Shown: one piece after another, positions 8,554 to 17,690 of the stretch
Layout of the letters: the number at the start of each line of letters is the position of its first letter
How positions within the stretch are numbered: position 1 is the first letter of the stretch
Source of the DNA: Oscillospiraceae bacterium
GTDB lineage: Bacteria > Bacillota > Clostridia > Oscillospirales > Acutalibacteraceae
DNA length: 64,000 nucleotides
Direction: 5' to 3'
NCBI GenBank assembly: GCA_031269595.1
Contig: JAISYX010000066.1
Coordinates: 1-64,000 of the forward strand
Notes under the pieces: model-generated
The model's database searches: none
Seen by the model: only the letters and a program-made list of their open reading frames with translations
Told to the model about the DNA's origin: nothing
Made by a program: the position numbers and the translations under genes

Positions 8554-9078
8554 CTACACTGCGTGGGGAGTCAGCGGAATTATAAGCTTTAAAACTATTG
8601 ATAAAACAATAGGAAGGGAAATTGTTGAGAAAAAGAAAGGCGCAAATTTTACCTTGAGGGTTTCAATTGGCGGGAGTGTCTTCTGGTAGTCATCTATTAA
8701 GTCCTTGGGCAGAGAGTCTACATAAGTGTACCAATCACGCACCCAATATCCATTTGAATCAATGTTGAATTCTTTGGGGAAGCCTAAGTAGCCCTTAAAG
8801 CCCCAGCGCAAAACCTCTTTGTTGTGCATAAAGAAAAATGCTATGGAAATCCCAATTATAAGCGGTATTGCAAAAAGCGGCAGCAACATGGTAGCTATTA
8901 AAAGATTGAGTGAAATTGCATTCAGGTATGACTGCGCCTTAATAGATTTATCCCATGTAGCTTTTGAGACAGCACTATAAATTACCAAGCCGACAAACCA
9001 TAGAACAAAGAACGCAATATAGCAGCCTAAAACTATATCCACAATAGGGCTGTTTATCTGAGAATAAGAAAAATACAT
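8554..9078 (-). CDS. Uncharacterised small membrane protein
   Basis: I do not recognise the family. The 174-residue product has hydrophobic spans at about residues 14-36 (VDIVLGCYIAFFVLWFVGLV), 52-80 and 148-170, with a hydrophilic loop containing GYWVRDWYTYVDSLPKD. The ATG at 9078 is chosen because GGTGAGG precedes it in the 16-base gap after ribF. A longer reading from 9150 would run back into ribF without support. Its position between ribF and mnmA is consistent with co-transcription but gives no clear functional hint. Confidence 0.65.
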   Translation of the reverse strand: MYFSYSQINSPIVDIVLGCYIAFFVLWFVGLVIYSAVSKATWDKSIKAQSYLNAISLNLLIATMLLPLFAIPLIIGISIAFFFMHNKEVLRWGFKGYLGFPKEFNIDSNGYWVRDWYTYVDSLPKDLIDDYQKTLPPIETLKVKFAPFFFSTISLPIVLSIVLKLIIPLTPHAV

Positions 9079-9094
9079 AATCCTCACCGGCCTC

Positions 9095-9997
9095 TCATAG
9101 CAAAGCCTTAGGGCTCGCAGCATTAAAAATCTCCAACGCACGCTCCGCATCCTTTAAAATGGCCTCCCGCAGCAAATCAATACCCGAGAACCTTGCTTCA
9201 TCCCGCAAAAACTCCTGCAAAAATACCTCAACCCTTTTGCCGTATAAATCGGCGTTAAAGTTGGGTATCCAGGTTTCAGAAAGAGGAAAGGCAGAGCCTA
9301 CAGTCGGCTTGATGCCTATGTTTGTCACAGCTGAATAGAGTGCGCCCTCGTAGCGGACTATGGAGGCATACACGCCAAATTTTGGTATGCAAAAATCAGG
9401 CTCAAAATGCTGATTAAAGGTAGGAGTGCCCATTAGCCGCCCCACCTGATTGCCGTACTGCACCTCATAATCATAGCAGAAGGGTCGGCCAAGAAGGCGG
9501 TTCGCCGCCTTAACATCTCCATTTTGCAGCAGTGCTATAATGCGGGAGGAGCTCACCGCCGCACCGTCCTCCTCCACAGGAGGGAGCACATGGGCTGTTA
9601 TTCCCTGTTTAGCGCAGAGCTCACAGAGCAGCTCTGGCGTGCCCTGAGCACCTTTGCCAAAGAGGTAGTTAAAGCCGCAGACTACATTTTGGGCGTTAAG
9701 GGTAGCTTTGAGTATATCGCTGACAAACTCAGAGGGGGAGAGGCTGCGCAGCTGTTCAAAATCAGGCTCAAGCAGGGTGTTTACGCCCATGCGCTCTAAT
9801 ATATTTGTGCGCATGGATTGTGTTAGCAGCTTGCCGCCCTTTTTGTTTGAGTTTTTTAAGCTGAATACAACAATATCACCGCCGCATTTTACGGCAGTGC
9901 TTATAATTTTAGTATGTCCCCTGTGAATGCCGTTAAATATGCCAAGGGCAATGGCTGTGGAGTTGGGGATAAATGTAATTTCATTGGTTTGAAGCAT
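9095..9997 (-). CDS. ribF: Bifunctional riboflavin kinase / FAD synthetase
   Basis: RibF phosphorylates riboflavin to FMN and adenylylates FMN to FAD. The 300-residue protein has the nucleotidyltransferase motif GIFNGIHRGHTKI near the N-terminus, VCGFNYLFGKGAQG, SSRIIALLQNGDV and the flavokinase segment GRLMGTPTFNQ. Two positions differ from the common consensus: FNG for FDG in the first motif and GTPTFN for GFPTAN in the second. Both still keep the His-x-Gly-His and Thr/Asn residues. The start at 9997 (MLQTNEITF) gives the normal length. It sits just after truB, as in many Firmicutes. Confidence 0.92.
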   Translation of the reverse strand: MLQTNEITFIPNSTAIALGIFNGIHRGHTKIISTAVKCGGDIVVFSLKNSNKKGGKLLTQSMRTNILERMGVNTLLEPDFEQLRSLSPSEFVSDILKATLNAQNVVCGFNYLFGKGAQGTPELLCELCAKQGITAHVLPPVEEDGAAVSSSRIIALLQNGDVKAANRLLGRPFCYDYEVQYGNQVGRLMGTPTFNQHFEPDFCIPKFGVYASIVRYEGALYSAVTNIGIKPTVGSAFPLSETWIPNFNADLYGKRVEVFLQEFLRDEARFSGIDLLREAILKDAERALEIFNAASPKALL

Positions 9998-10111
9998 TTT
10001 ATACAAATCCTTAAGATTAAAAACGCAGGCATGAAGCTGCGAAATGCACAAATAAAAGTGTGCGGGCTGATTTTCTTTTGATTCTTTTCTTTTATTCCAA
10101 AAAGAAAAGAA

Positions 10112-11011
10112 TTAAGGCCGGCCAAATAGCTTGTAAACCTTCATCTCGACCTTTTCAATGTCGGCCTCGCCTAAGCCTAAAAATGCGCCCTGGGGGTCGT
10201 ATAGCCTGTGAAAGGCTGCATCACTCTCAAAGCTTATATAATCCAAGCTCAATGCACCGCCGTTTAAAAATCTGATTGCTTGCTTTTGGCTGACCTCTAC
10301 GGCAGGATAAACCTTAAATGCAATGTCTATTGGCTGTATAAAGCTGTGCAGAGTGCCCTCGTCTGTTTTATCCTGCGCCTCCTTAAGAGTTAGAGCACCC
10401 TCAAGGCTAAAGCCTGCTGAGAGCGTCCGCCGCAAAGAGGTTAAGGCCGCACCGCAGCCCAGCCTTTCGCCTATATCCGCAATAATGGTGCGCACATAAG
10501 TCCCCCTTGAACACAGGAGCTTTAATGTGCCGCTTGCCTGTTCCTCGTTAAAATCCAGCAGCTCCAGGCTGTGTATAGTGCAGGCTCTTGCCTTGCGCTC
10601 AACCTCTACACCCTGCCTTGCTAAATCGTAAAGGCGCACCCCGTTAACCTGCACCGCCGAATACATGGGCGGCGTTTGCATTATATCCCCTGTAAAGTCG
10701 GAGAGTAGAGGCAAAAACTCAGATTGTTTCACATGAAACAATTGTTCTGAGAGCACCCTGCCCGTTATATCCTGAGTATCTGTGCGCAAGCCCAGCTTAA
10801 AGCCGGCTATGTATTCTTTTTCGCCAATGGGGAGTATGTCCATGGCCTTGGTAGCCGTGCCCGCTAGGATAGGCAGAACTCCCGTTGCCATTGGGTCAAG
10901 AGTGCCGCCGTGACCCAGCTTGCGTATTTTAAGCATACCCCTTAGCTTTGCTATAACGTCAAAGGAGGTAAACTCCGCAGGCTTGTCTATTATTAAAATA
11001 CCGTTACTCAT
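10112..11011 (-). CDS. truB: tRNA pseudouridine-55 synthase TruB
   Basis: TruB isomerises U55 in the T-loop of tRNAs. The 299-residue product starts MSNGILIIDKPAEFTSFDV. It carries the catalytic-Asp motif GHGGTLDPMATGVLPI, YIAGFKLGLRTDTQD and the CSRGTYVRTIIADIG segment. The ATG at 11011 overlaps the nrnA stop by 4 bases. The longer frame to 11119 lies entirely inside nrnA and is not used. Confidence 0.95.
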   Translation of the reverse strand: MSNGILIIDKPAEFTSFDVIAKLRGMLKIRKLGHGGTLDPMATGVLPILAGTATKAMDILPIGEKEYIAGFKLGLRTDTQDITGRVLSEQLFHVKQSEFLPLLSDFTGDIMQTPPMYSAVQVNGVRLYDLARQGVEVERKARACTIHSLELLDFNEEQASGTLKLLCSRGTYVRTIIADIGERLGCGAALTSLRRTLSAGFSLEGALTLKEAQDKTDEGTLHSFIQPIDIAFKVYPAVEVSQKQAIRFLNGGALSLDYISFESDAAFHRLYDPQGAFLGLGEADIEKVEMKVYKLFGRP

Positions 11012-11961
11012 AAAAACTTCTTCACCGCCGCAATAACCTGTTGATAGGCCGCCTCTAAAGGAGAATCCGCTCGGCAGCCCGCCGCTGCGGGGTGTCCGCC
11101 GCCGCCCAGTGAGCGGCAAATCTCGCAGGCGTTAAGAGCAGAGGTAGTGCGCACAGAAATTTTAAAGCCGTCGTCAGATTCTCTAAAGGTAATGCCGCAG
11201 TCCACGCCCTCTATGGTGCGGGGCAGGGAGGAGAAGCCCTCGATTTCATCGTCTGTTGCGCCTGTGCGTTCAAGCATCTCCTTGGTTATGAATATAGAGG
11301 CACAGCGGCCGTTTAAATCATAGCGCAGGGAGTCCAGTATCATAACCTGCAGCGCAAGTCTGGCCTTGGAATTAAGGTCAAACATCAAGCGGTTAATGCC
11401 CTCCACATTAACGCCAAGCTCCATAAGCTCAGCAGAAATGCGCAGGGTTTTGGGGGTGGTGTTGCTGTATTTAAAGCAGCCTGTATCGGTTGCTATAGCT
11501 GTGTACAGAGCCTCAGCCGCAGGCTTGTCCAGCGGCACGCCTATGTCCCTGTATATTTCAAAGATCATCTCGCCTACAGCTCCTGCATTGGCATCCAGCA
11601 AAAGCTTTTCGGCATACTCCAAATTAGAGCCGTGATGGTCTATGCACAGCTGGATTTTATCGCCGTAAAGCTTATTAAGCCTTGAACCCAAAAGTTTGGT
11701 GTCTGCCACGTCAACAGCAGTTACGCACTCCGGTTCAAAGCTTTGTTTTGGTAAATCTGCATGTAAGTAAGAGAATCTGGGGGGGATAGGGTCATTGCAT
11801 TCCACGTTGGCCTTCTTGCCCAGCCGCCTTAAAAGGCGGCAGAGCGCAAAAGCAGAGCCCAAGGTATCACCATCGGGATATTGATGCGATAAAATAAGGT
11901 AATTATCGTGCTCTTTAAGAAAGGCTATGGCTTCACTTCGGATTATCTTCAATGGCTTCAC
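11008..11961 (-). CDS. nrnA: DHH-family oligoribonuclease / pAp phosphatase NrnA
   Basis: NrnA degrades nano-RNAs to mononucleotides and removes the 3' phosphate of pAp. DHH-family metal-binding motifs are present in order: SHQYPDGDTLGSA, VDVADT, CIDHHGSN and ATDTGCFKYSNT. The DHHA1 glycine-rich GGGGHPAAAG lies near the C-terminus. The length is 317 residues with the GTG at 11961. A TTG at 11952 has GGAGAG 8 bases upstream and may be the true start. The gene begins inside rbfA and overlaps truB, consistent with coupled translation. Confidence 0.93.
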   Translation of the reverse strand: MKPLKIIRSEAIAFLKEHDNYLILSHQYPDGDTLGSAFALCRLLRRLGKKANVECNDPIPPRFSYLHADLPKQSFEPECVTAVDVADTKLLGSRLNKLYGDKIQLCIDHHGSNLEYAEKLLLDANAGAVGEMIFEIYRDIGVPLDKPAAEALYTAIATDTGCFKYSNTTPKTLRISAELMELGVNVEGINRLMFDLNSKARLALQVMILDSLRYDLNGRCASIFITKEMLERTGATDDEIEGFSSLPRTIEGVDCGITFRESDDGFKISVRTTSALNACEICRSLGGGGHPAAAGCRADSPLEAAYQQVIAAVKKFL

Positions 11962-12298
11962 TCTCCATAATCTCTTTTAGCTTTTTGCTTATTTCGGCAC
12001 TTTTGCTAAGGGAATCATCTGCAACAAAGCGCAGCTCAGGCACATGCCTAAGACTAAGACGATGTCCCAGCTCTGTGCGGATATAGCCTGCTGCGCCCTT
12101 AAGAGCCTTAACAGAGGCCTGAGCTGTCTCCATACCCTCTATTGCAGAGATATAAACGGTTGCATAGGATAAATCGTTGGTTACATCTACATTTACAATA
12201 GAGAGAAAGCCGCTTACACGGGGGTCCTTGACTGTGCGGAGAATGTCGCAAAGCTCACGCTTGACATCCTCGTTTATTCTGCCCATTTTATGATTCAT
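11933..12298 (-). CDS. rbfA: 30S ribosome-binding factor A
   Basis: RbfA helps 16S rRNA 5' end processing and late 30S maturation. The 121-residue protein has the KH-like fold signatures RINEDVKRELCDILRTVKDP and SYATVYISAIEG, and RHVPELRFVADDS near the C-terminus. The only good ribosome site, GGAGG (12338-12334), is separated from the ATG by a hairpin at 12311-12329. It is separated from infB by a 527-base gap full of repeats, unusual for these normally adjacent genes. Confidence 0.94.
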   Translation of the reverse strand: MNHKMGRINEDVKRELCDILRTVKDPRVSGFLSIVNVDVTNDLSYATVYISAIEGMETAQASVKALKGAAGYIRTELGHRLSLRHVPELRFVADDSLSKSAEISKKLKEIMESEAIEDNPK

Positions 12299-12340
12299 GA
12301 AATATCAGATGTTGAGTTAAACCCAACACTTTCCTCCATT
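12299..12340 (-). promoter_or_regulatory. rbfA leader: ribosome site and start separated by a hairpin
   Basis: Reading towards rbfA: GGAGGAAAG, then the stem TGTTGGG/CTCAACA with a 5-nt loop (12311-12329), then 11 bases and the ATG. In linear sequence the ribosome site is over 30 bases from the start; folding the hairpin brings it to about 15. Confidence 0.55.
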
Positions 12341-12825
12341 TTTGATGATTGAGAAGCTTTAAAAAACTAATTTATACTGCTCCGTAAGGCCTGTTTCGTA
12401 GGGGCGAATTGCATTCGCCCGCATACTAAGCAGGAGGTGTGAGAGCGGGAGGGCTGTTAATTTTTTATCGCCCCGTTGACGTGCGTCATTGCGAGCACCG
12501 CTAAGCTTGAATTTACCATGCGGTTACGAGTGCGAAGCAATCCAGTGCGCTAAAACCTTATGCTGCTGTTGAACATCTGGCCTTGTTCCACTGGATTGCT
12601 TCGCACACCATACTTTACTGTTATTGCAGCTTGGTTGCGTGCTCGCAATGACGCAGCTTTTCTTGTTTTAGGCTTATTTGGTGCACCACTGTAACTTTTC
12701 GGGCAGACACATAGGTCTGCCCCTACGGGAGCTAATAAGGGCTAATAAAGCTACTCAATTCCGGTACGGGAAAGCAAAGCCTGCCCGTATAACTTTCAAC
12801 TTTCAATTTTCAACTGTCAATTGAA
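12341..12825. repeat. Repeat-dense gap inside the infB-rbfA operon
   Basis: No gene is seen. The gap holds, in order, a small palindrome GGGCGAAT-TGC-ATTCGCCC (12402-12420) on a cap GTAAGGCCTGTTTCGTAGGG, a MITE-like element (12482-12655), a half copy of the family A repeat (12701-12728) and a 7-nt-periodic array of CAACTTT-type units (12790-12823) that touches the infB stop. Confidence 0.8.
12482..12655. mobile_element. MITE-like element with 17-bp terminal inverted repeats
   Basis: TGCGTCATTGCGAGCAC (12482-12498) and its exact complement at 12639-12655 bound a 174-bp element. A second inverted pair, GTGCGAAGCAATCCAGTG, lies at 12530-12547 and 12589-12606. There is no coding capacity, so it would be a non-autonomous element. 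No clear target duplication could be decided by eye. Confidence 0.75.
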
Positions 12826-15276
12826 CTAGTCTCTGTATTCCTCAATAATAAAGGCCTCCAGAATGTCGCCCTCTTTAATGTCGTTGAATTTTTCAAGACC
12901 TATGCCGCATTCGTAGCCCTCTTTAACCTCTTTCATGTCGTCCTTGAAGCGGCGCAGAGATATGAGCTTATCCTCAGCTATAACTATGCCGTCACGCACA
13001 ACACGGATGTTTGAAGAACGCTGAATCTTGCCGCTGGTTATATAGCTGCCTGCAATTGTGCCAAAGGAGGAGATTTTCATAACCTGCCTAACCTCTGCAC
13101 GGCCAAGCTCAACATCACGGAACTTAGGCGCAAGCATACCCTTCATTGCGCTTTCAATCTCCTCTATGCATTCATAAATAATACGGTAGAGGCGGATTTC
13201 TACTCCCGCAGTAACAGCATTTGTGGCGGCCACAGGGTCGGGGCGCACGTTAAAGCCAACTATTATAGCGTTGGAGGCATTGGCGAGCATAACGTCAGAT
13301 TCGCTTACAGCACCTACGCCGCCGTGAATAACATTAACTCTAACCTCTTCATTTGAAAGCTTTTCAAGGGACTGCCTAACGGCCTCTACAGAGCCGTTAA
13401 CATCTGCCTTGACTATTATTTTAAGCTCCTTAACCTCACCAAGCTGCATCTGGTCAAACAGATTATCCAGAGTAACCTTGGTTTGCTGGCTGAACAGCTC
13501 TTCCTTTTGGCTGTGTCTGCGCTGCTCAACAAGCTCACGGGCAAGACGTTCGTCTGAAACGGAGTTTACAATGTCTCCGCCGGAGGGCACCTCGTCTAGG
13601 CCTATAATCTCAACGGGAACAGAAGGGCCTGCGGCCTCTACACGCTCGCCACGCTCGTTTGTCATAGCTCTTACACGGCCAACGGTTGTGCCTGCAACCA
13701 CAATATCACCTGCGTTAAGAGTGCCGTTTTGCACAAGCACTGTTGCAATTGGGCCGCGGCCTTTATCCAGTCTGGCCTCAATAACTGTGCCCTTTGCGGC
13801 TCTTGTGGGGTTGGCCTTAAGCTCCTTAACCTCAGAGATAAGCAGGATGTTCTCCAACAGCTCCTCTATCCCCATGCCTGTCTTAGCTGAAACAGGCACA
13901 CAGATAACATCGCCGCCCCACTCCTCGGGAACAAGGCCGTGCTCTGTTAGCTGCTGCTTGATAACCTCAGGCTTTGCGCCCTCTTTATCCATTTTGTTTA
14001 TGGCCACAATTATAGAAACCTCTGCTGCCTTGGCATGGTTGATGGATTCTATGGTTTGGGGCATGATGCCGTCGTCTGCGGCAACAACCAACACTGCTAT
14101 ATCTGTGATGTTTGCGCCTCTGGCACGCATGGTTGTAAATGCGGCGTGACCAGGGGTATCAAGGAAGGTGATTTTTTGGCCGCTAACCTCAACCCTGTAA
14201 GCACCTATGTGCTGAGTAATGCCGCCTGCCTCGCCGGCAGCAACATCAGAGGAACGGATAGCATCCAAAATTGAGGTTTTGCCGTGGTCAACGTGACCCA
14301 TAACAACCACAACAGGAGAACGGGAGACAAGGGTGCCCTCGTCGTCCTCAGAATCGTCTATAATTCTCTCCTCTATGGTTATAACAACCTCACGCTCCGC
14401 CTTAATGTGGAACTCACTTGCAATAAGATAGGCAGTGTCAAAGTCTATTACGTCATTGATAGTTACAAAAGTGCCCATGAGCATGAGCTTTTTAATAATC
14501 TCTGTGGCTGTAACCTTGGCACGCAGGGCAAATTCAGAAACAGTAATGCTCTCGGGTATTTGAATGATAAGCTGCTTCTTCTGCCTTTCCTTTTCAATAC
14601 GCTGCAAACGCTGCTGCTCAGATTCCCTTTGCTTGCGCATACCCCTCGGCTTGCGGTATTGCTGGGATTTTTGAGTTAGCTTCTGTTTAGATACAGTGTT
14701 TTCTGTAGTGATTTTTTGAGAGGCAAGAACGTCGTACTTCTCGTTGTACTTATCGGCGTTAAAGTGAGAGGCACGGGTATCAACTGTGCGCTTGCCCGCC
14801 TCAGAAGCAGATGTTTGTGCATTTTGTGTAACCTTGGGTATATTGCTTACAGCGTTTTGCTGTAGGCGGTTAAGCTGAGGCTTGGGCTGCGCTTGAGGTT
14901 TTTTAGACTTATCGTGCTGCTTTGCTCCCTGCTTAGCTTGCTCATTTTGCGGCTTTTGATTCACCGGCTTTGCCTTAGGAGCAGGTTTTACCTCCTCAGG
15001 CACTTCAATTATAACTATATTTTCCGGCGGAATAACAGGCTCTTCCTTTGAAGGTGCAATAGGTGCGGCCTGAGCAAAAAATTCGTCCAGACTTTCAACT
15101 GCTGCCTGTGTGGTTAAAGCTGTAAATATGCCGTCCAGCTCCGCCTCCGCCATAGATGATGTGCTTGAGAGCTTGCGTGCAGGCGCAACCACCTTTGCCA
15201 CCTCAAGTAAATCCTTGTTTGTCATGTTAAGGTCTTTTGCTATATCGCTTACTTTAAATTTAATTTCATTTAGCAT
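12826..15276 (-). CDS. infB: Translation initiation factor IF-2
   Basis: IF-2 is the GTPase that delivers initiator tRNA to the 30S subunit and promotes subunit joining. It has an IF2_N domain at residues 1-50, a Gln/Lys/Pro-rich linker, a second IF2_N domain ([20 protein letters not shown]) and then the GTPase with G1 GHVDHGKT, G3 DTPGHAAF and G4 NKMDK. Beta-barrel and C2 domains follow, ending in [19 protein letters not shown]. The ATG at 15276 (MLNEIKF) has GGAG 8 bases upstream; an ATG at 15282 overlapping the ylxQ stop is too close to it. Length is 816 residues. Confidence 0.96.
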   Translation of the reverse strand: MLNEIKFKVSDIAKDLNMTNKDLLEVAKVVAPARKLSSTSSMAEAELDGIFTALTTQAAVESLDEFFAQAAPIAPSKEEPVIPPENIVIIEVPEEVKPAPKAKPVNQKPQNEQAKQGAKQHDKSKKPQAQPKPQLNRLQQNAVSNIPKVTQNAQTSASEAGKRTVDTRASHFNADKYNEKYDVLASQKITTENTVSKQKLTQKSQQYRKPRGMRKQRESEQQRLQRIEKERQKKQLIIQIPESITVSEFALRAKVTATEIIKKLMLMGTFVTINDVIDFDTAYLIASEFHIKAEREVVITIEERIIDDSEDDEGTLVSRSPVVVVMGHVDHGKTSILDAIRSSDVAAGEAGGITQHIGAYRVEVSGQKITFLDTPGHAAFTTMRARGANITDIAVLVVAADDGIMPQTIESINHAKAAEVSIIVAINKMDKEGAKPEVIKQQLTEHGLVPEEWGGDVICVPVSAKTGMGIEELLENILLISEVKELKANPTRAAKGTVIEARLDKGRGPIATVLVQNGTLNAGDIVVAGTTVGRVRAMTNERGERVEAAGPSVPVEIIGLDEVPSGGDIVNSVSDERLARELVEQRRHSQKEELFSQQTKVTLDNLFDQMQLGEVKELKIIVKADVNGSVEAVRQSLEKLSNEEVRVNVIHGGVGAVSESDVMLANASNAIIVGFNVRPDPVAATNAVTAGVEIRLYRIIYECIEEIESAMKGMLAPKFRDVELGRAEVRQVMKISSFGTIAGSYITSGKIQRSSNIRVVRDGIVIAEDKLISLRRFKDDMKEVKEGYECGIGLEKFNDIKEGDILEAFIIEEYRD

Positions 15277-15281
15277 AGACA

Positions 15282-15602
15282 TTACTCCTTTCCTGATGCT
15301 TCATTAAGCAGTGCGAGTGCCTTTTTTGCAAAGCCGGAATCTGTTAAGGATATGATTTTAACAGATTTTCCAATAGCTCCGTATAGGTCTTCCTCTGTAT
15401 ATTCGGTTTTAAATACCGTTGTTGTTCCATTTTCGCTTGCGAAAAAGTTAATGTTCTTTTCGGTATTGGGTGATATATCGGAGGCCAGAACCAACAGGCG
15501 ACTCTTGTTTTTTATTATGGATTCCTTTGCTGCATCAAAGCCCAGCTCACATTTGCCTGCACGGCGTGCCAGCCCCAGCAATGATAAGAACCTGTCATTC
15601 AT
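15282..15602 (-). CDS. L7Ae/L30e-family ribosomal protein YlxQ
   Basis: A 106-residue member of the L7Ae/L30e/S12e family, starting [21 protein letters not shown] with [15 protein letters not shown] following. Homologues sit in the nusA-infB operon of many Firmicutes and are thought to bind kink-turn RNA. Start and stop overlap the neighbours (4 bases with rnpM; the stop lies just before the infB start), indicating tight coupling. The exact RNA target is not deducible here. Confidence 0.9.
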   Translation of the reverse strand: MNDRFLSLLGLARRAGKCELGFDAAKESIIKNKSRLLVLASDISPNTEKNINFFASENGTTTVFKTEYTEEDLYGAIGKSVKIISLTDSGFAKKALALLNEASGKE

Positions 15603-15880
15603 GTCGATAACTCCTCCTCCATGCGCTCAAATACCTCATCAGGAATTTGAACTTTAATTTTTTCCGTTGAAAGAGCCCGCTCAAAGGCCTTTATCTTCCT
15701 TGCCCTTTTAAAGCATTCGGGGTTTTTGCAAAGATATGCGCCTCGCCCCGGGGCTTTGCCTTTTAAATCAAGGGAAATTTCGCCGCTTGGGCTGCGCACA
15801 ATGCGCACAAGCTCACGCTTTGGCTTCATTTCTCTGCACCCCGAGCACATGCGCAGGGGGAGCTTTTTGGGTTTGAGCAT
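15599..15880 (-). CDS. rnpM: YlxR / RnpM family nucleic-acid-binding protein
   Basis: The 93-residue protein has the family motifs RMCSGCREMKPKRELVRIVR and the strongly conserved GRGAYLC. The family is small and basic, found between nusA and infB, and has been linked to RNase P modulation in Bacillus. The MLKPKKLPLR start is standard. Between nusA and this gene a family A palindromic repeat (15929-16005) has entered the operon, giving an atypically long spacer of about 160 bases. Confidence 0.92.
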   Translation of the reverse strand: MLKPKKLPLRMCSGCREMKPKRELVRIVRSPSGEISLDLKGKAPGRGAYLCKNPECFKRARKIKAFERALSTEKIKVQIPDEVFERMEEELST

Positions 15881-15928
15881 TGCCTCTTCCTCCGTTGTTA
15901 CGCTAAATTGGGTATCTCTAAAAAATCG

Positions 15929-16005
15929 GTAGGGGCAGACCTATGTGTCTGCCCAAAAACGGGCATTCTACGGTACTCTGGGCAGACACATAGGTCTGCC
16001 CCTAC
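15929..16005. repeat. Family A palindromic repeat
   Basis: GTAGGGGCAGACCTATGTGT starts an arm of about 27 bases whose inverted copy ends at 16005, with a 23-base centre. The left flank GGTATCTCTAAAAAATCG and right flank GAGTAAATAGGGG recur at other copies, so the full element is somewhat longer than the palindrome. Confidence 0.85.
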
Positions 16006-16042
16006 GGAACGGGTGAGTAAATAGGGGTCTAATTTATAAAAA

Positions 16043-17107
16043 TCACTCTTCGCCAAAAAATCCGCTCTCCGGCCTTATATCTATCTTCCAACCGGTAAGC
16101 TTTGCGGCAAGGCGGGCGTTTTGACCCTTGTTGCCGATTGCGAGTGAAATTTGTCCGTCGGGAACTGTTACCCTGCATGATTTTTGTGCCTCAGGGTCTA
16201 TCTCTGCACTGATAACCTTGGCGGGAGAGAGCGCACCGCTTATAAACTCAATTGGGTCTTCGCTGAATTGGATTATGTCTATTTTTTCTCCGCCAAGCTC
16301 GCTTACTATCTTGTTAACACGTGCGCCCCTTGCGCCTATACATGCGCCTACAGGGTCAACGTTGGGGTCCTCGCTATAAACGGCAAGCTTTGTTCTTGAG
16401 CCTGCCTCTCTTGAAATTGATTTTATTTGAACTGTGCCGTCGAATATCTCAGGCACCTCATTTTCAAACAGCCTTTTTACAAGCCCGGGATGTGAGCGGC
16501 TGATTATGGCCTTAGGGCCCTTCTCTGTCTCTTTAACATCCACAATAAACACCTTGATTTGGTCGCCCTCACGAAGGATTTCATCGCCTACCTGCTCGTT
16601 TTTGGTAAGTACAGCCTCGGCCTTGCCTATCCTTATTGTGGCAGCACCTGTGCGCTCGTCCACACGCTCAACTGTGGCAGAGACAAGCTCCTGATTTTTA
16701 GACTGGAACTCCTGCAAAACCTGCCCTCTTTCAACCTCTCTTATGCCCTGACGTATAACATGCTTGGCGGTTTGAGCGGCTATGCGGCCAAACTCCTTTG
16801 TCTCCAGCTTAATGGAGACCTTTTCGCCTATAACAGCACGCTTATCATAGCGTATAGCGTCCTCAGGAAGAATCTCCCTGTCGGGGTCAAGCACGTCGTC
16901 TGTAACTGTTTTGCGTATAAGCACATCAAAGGTATTTGTAATAGGGTCTATGTTGATTATGATGTCGTCGTTGCCCCCGTGCCCCTTTTTAACGGCAACC
17001 TGAATAGCTCCCGCTATTTTTTCTATCATATATTCAATAGGAATGCCCCTCTCTTTTTCAAATAGGGCAAGTGCCTCGAATATTTCAACATTTGCATTTT
17101 TTGCCAT
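16043..17107 (-). CDS. nusA: Transcription termination/antitermination factor NusA
   Basis: NusA binds RNA polymerase and nascent RNA and modulates pausing and termination. The 354-residue protein has the N-terminal RNAP-binding domain (FEALALFEKERGIPIEYMIE), an S1 domain (about 135-200) and two KH domains with VGACIGARGARVNKIVSELGG and LAIGNKGQNARLAAKLTGWK. It lacks the acidic C-terminal repeats of gamma-proteobacteria, as is normal in Firmicutes. It starts 7 bases after rimP. Confidence 0.96.
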   Translation of the reverse strand: MAKNANVEIFEALALFEKERGIPIEYMIEKIAGAIQVAVKKGHGGNDDIIINIDPITNTFDVLIRKTVTDDVLDPDREILPEDAIRYDKRAVIGEKVSIKLETKEFGRIAAQTAKHVIRQGIREVERGQVLQEFQSKNQELVSATVERVDERTGAATIRIGKAEAVLTKNEQVGDEILREGDQIKVFIVDVKETEKGPKAIISRSHPGLVKRLFENEVPEIFDGTVQIKSISREAGSRTKLAVYSEDPNVDPVGACIGARGARVNKIVSELGGEKIDIIQFSEDPIEFISGALSPAKVISAEIDPEAQKSCRVTVPDGQISLAIGNKGQNARLAAKLTGWKIDIRPESGFFGEE

Positions 17108-17114
17108 AGCTGTT

Positions 17115-17615
17115 TTACTCCTTCGTTATATTATTTTCTTCAAAATTTTCATAAAGCCTAACAGATGAGGCCTCTTTTTTAGGAATTTCAAAAGCTGTGC
17201 CGTCTAAATCCTTAAACAGGATATTACTGCCCTCTAAGCCAACAAGCTCTGCAACAAAATCCCTTTGGCCGCTCTCGTCAGGCCTAAATAGCTTAACCAG
17301 AACCTCCTTGCCTCTCATAAGCTCAAAGTGATCGGGGCGGGAGAGCTCCCGCTCTATACCCGGGGAGGAGACCTCTAAAATATAGCTCTGATCTATGGGG
17401 TCAAGCTCGTCAAGTGGGGAGTCCACAGCACGGCTCATACGCTCGCAATCCTCAATGTTAACCCCCTGAGGTTTGTCTATGAAGATACGCAAATATTTAA
17501 GCGTGCCCTCTTTAACAAAACGGACATCCCAGATTGTAAGCCCCAGCTCCTGTGCAATGGGCTGTGCCAGCTTCCACACAGCTCCTACGGTTATACCGCC
17601 TTTTTGTTTACTCAA
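17115..17615 (-). CDS. rimP: Ribosome maturation factor RimP
   Basis: RimP assists early 30S assembly around S12/S19. The 166-residue protein has the YlxS-type N-terminal domain with LGLTIWDVRFVKEGTLKYLR, the motif VNIEDCERMSRAVDSPLDE and YILEVSSPGIEREL, and a C-terminal SH3-like domain. A TTG start at 17615 is preceded by GGAG. It is the first gene of the rimP-nusA-infB-truB operon, with a promoter just upstream. Confidence 0.94.
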   Translation of the reverse strand: MSKQKGGITVGAVWKLAQPIAQELGLTIWDVRFVKEGTLKYLRIFIDKPQGVNIEDCERMSRAVDSPLDELDPIDQSYILEVSSPGIERELSRPDHFELMRGKEVLVKLFRPDESGQRDFVAELVGLEGSNILFKDLDGTAFEIPKKEASSVRLYENFEENNITKE

Positions 17616-17690
17616 TACACTCCAGCCTCCAACAAATCAAAAGAGCGGGTTGCCCCACTCCTTCATTACACTTTATTCTTCTTATATAAA

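Noticed and set aside
11012-11119. Upstream extension of truB (36 extra codons)
   Set aside because: The extension is Arg/Gly-rich, lies entirely in the nrnA coding frame and has no counterpart in TruB proteins.
13409-14149. Long plus-strand ORF of 246 codons
   Set aside because: It lies wholly antisense to the GTPase core of infB and has Ser/Thr-rich shadow composition, no start signal and no motif.
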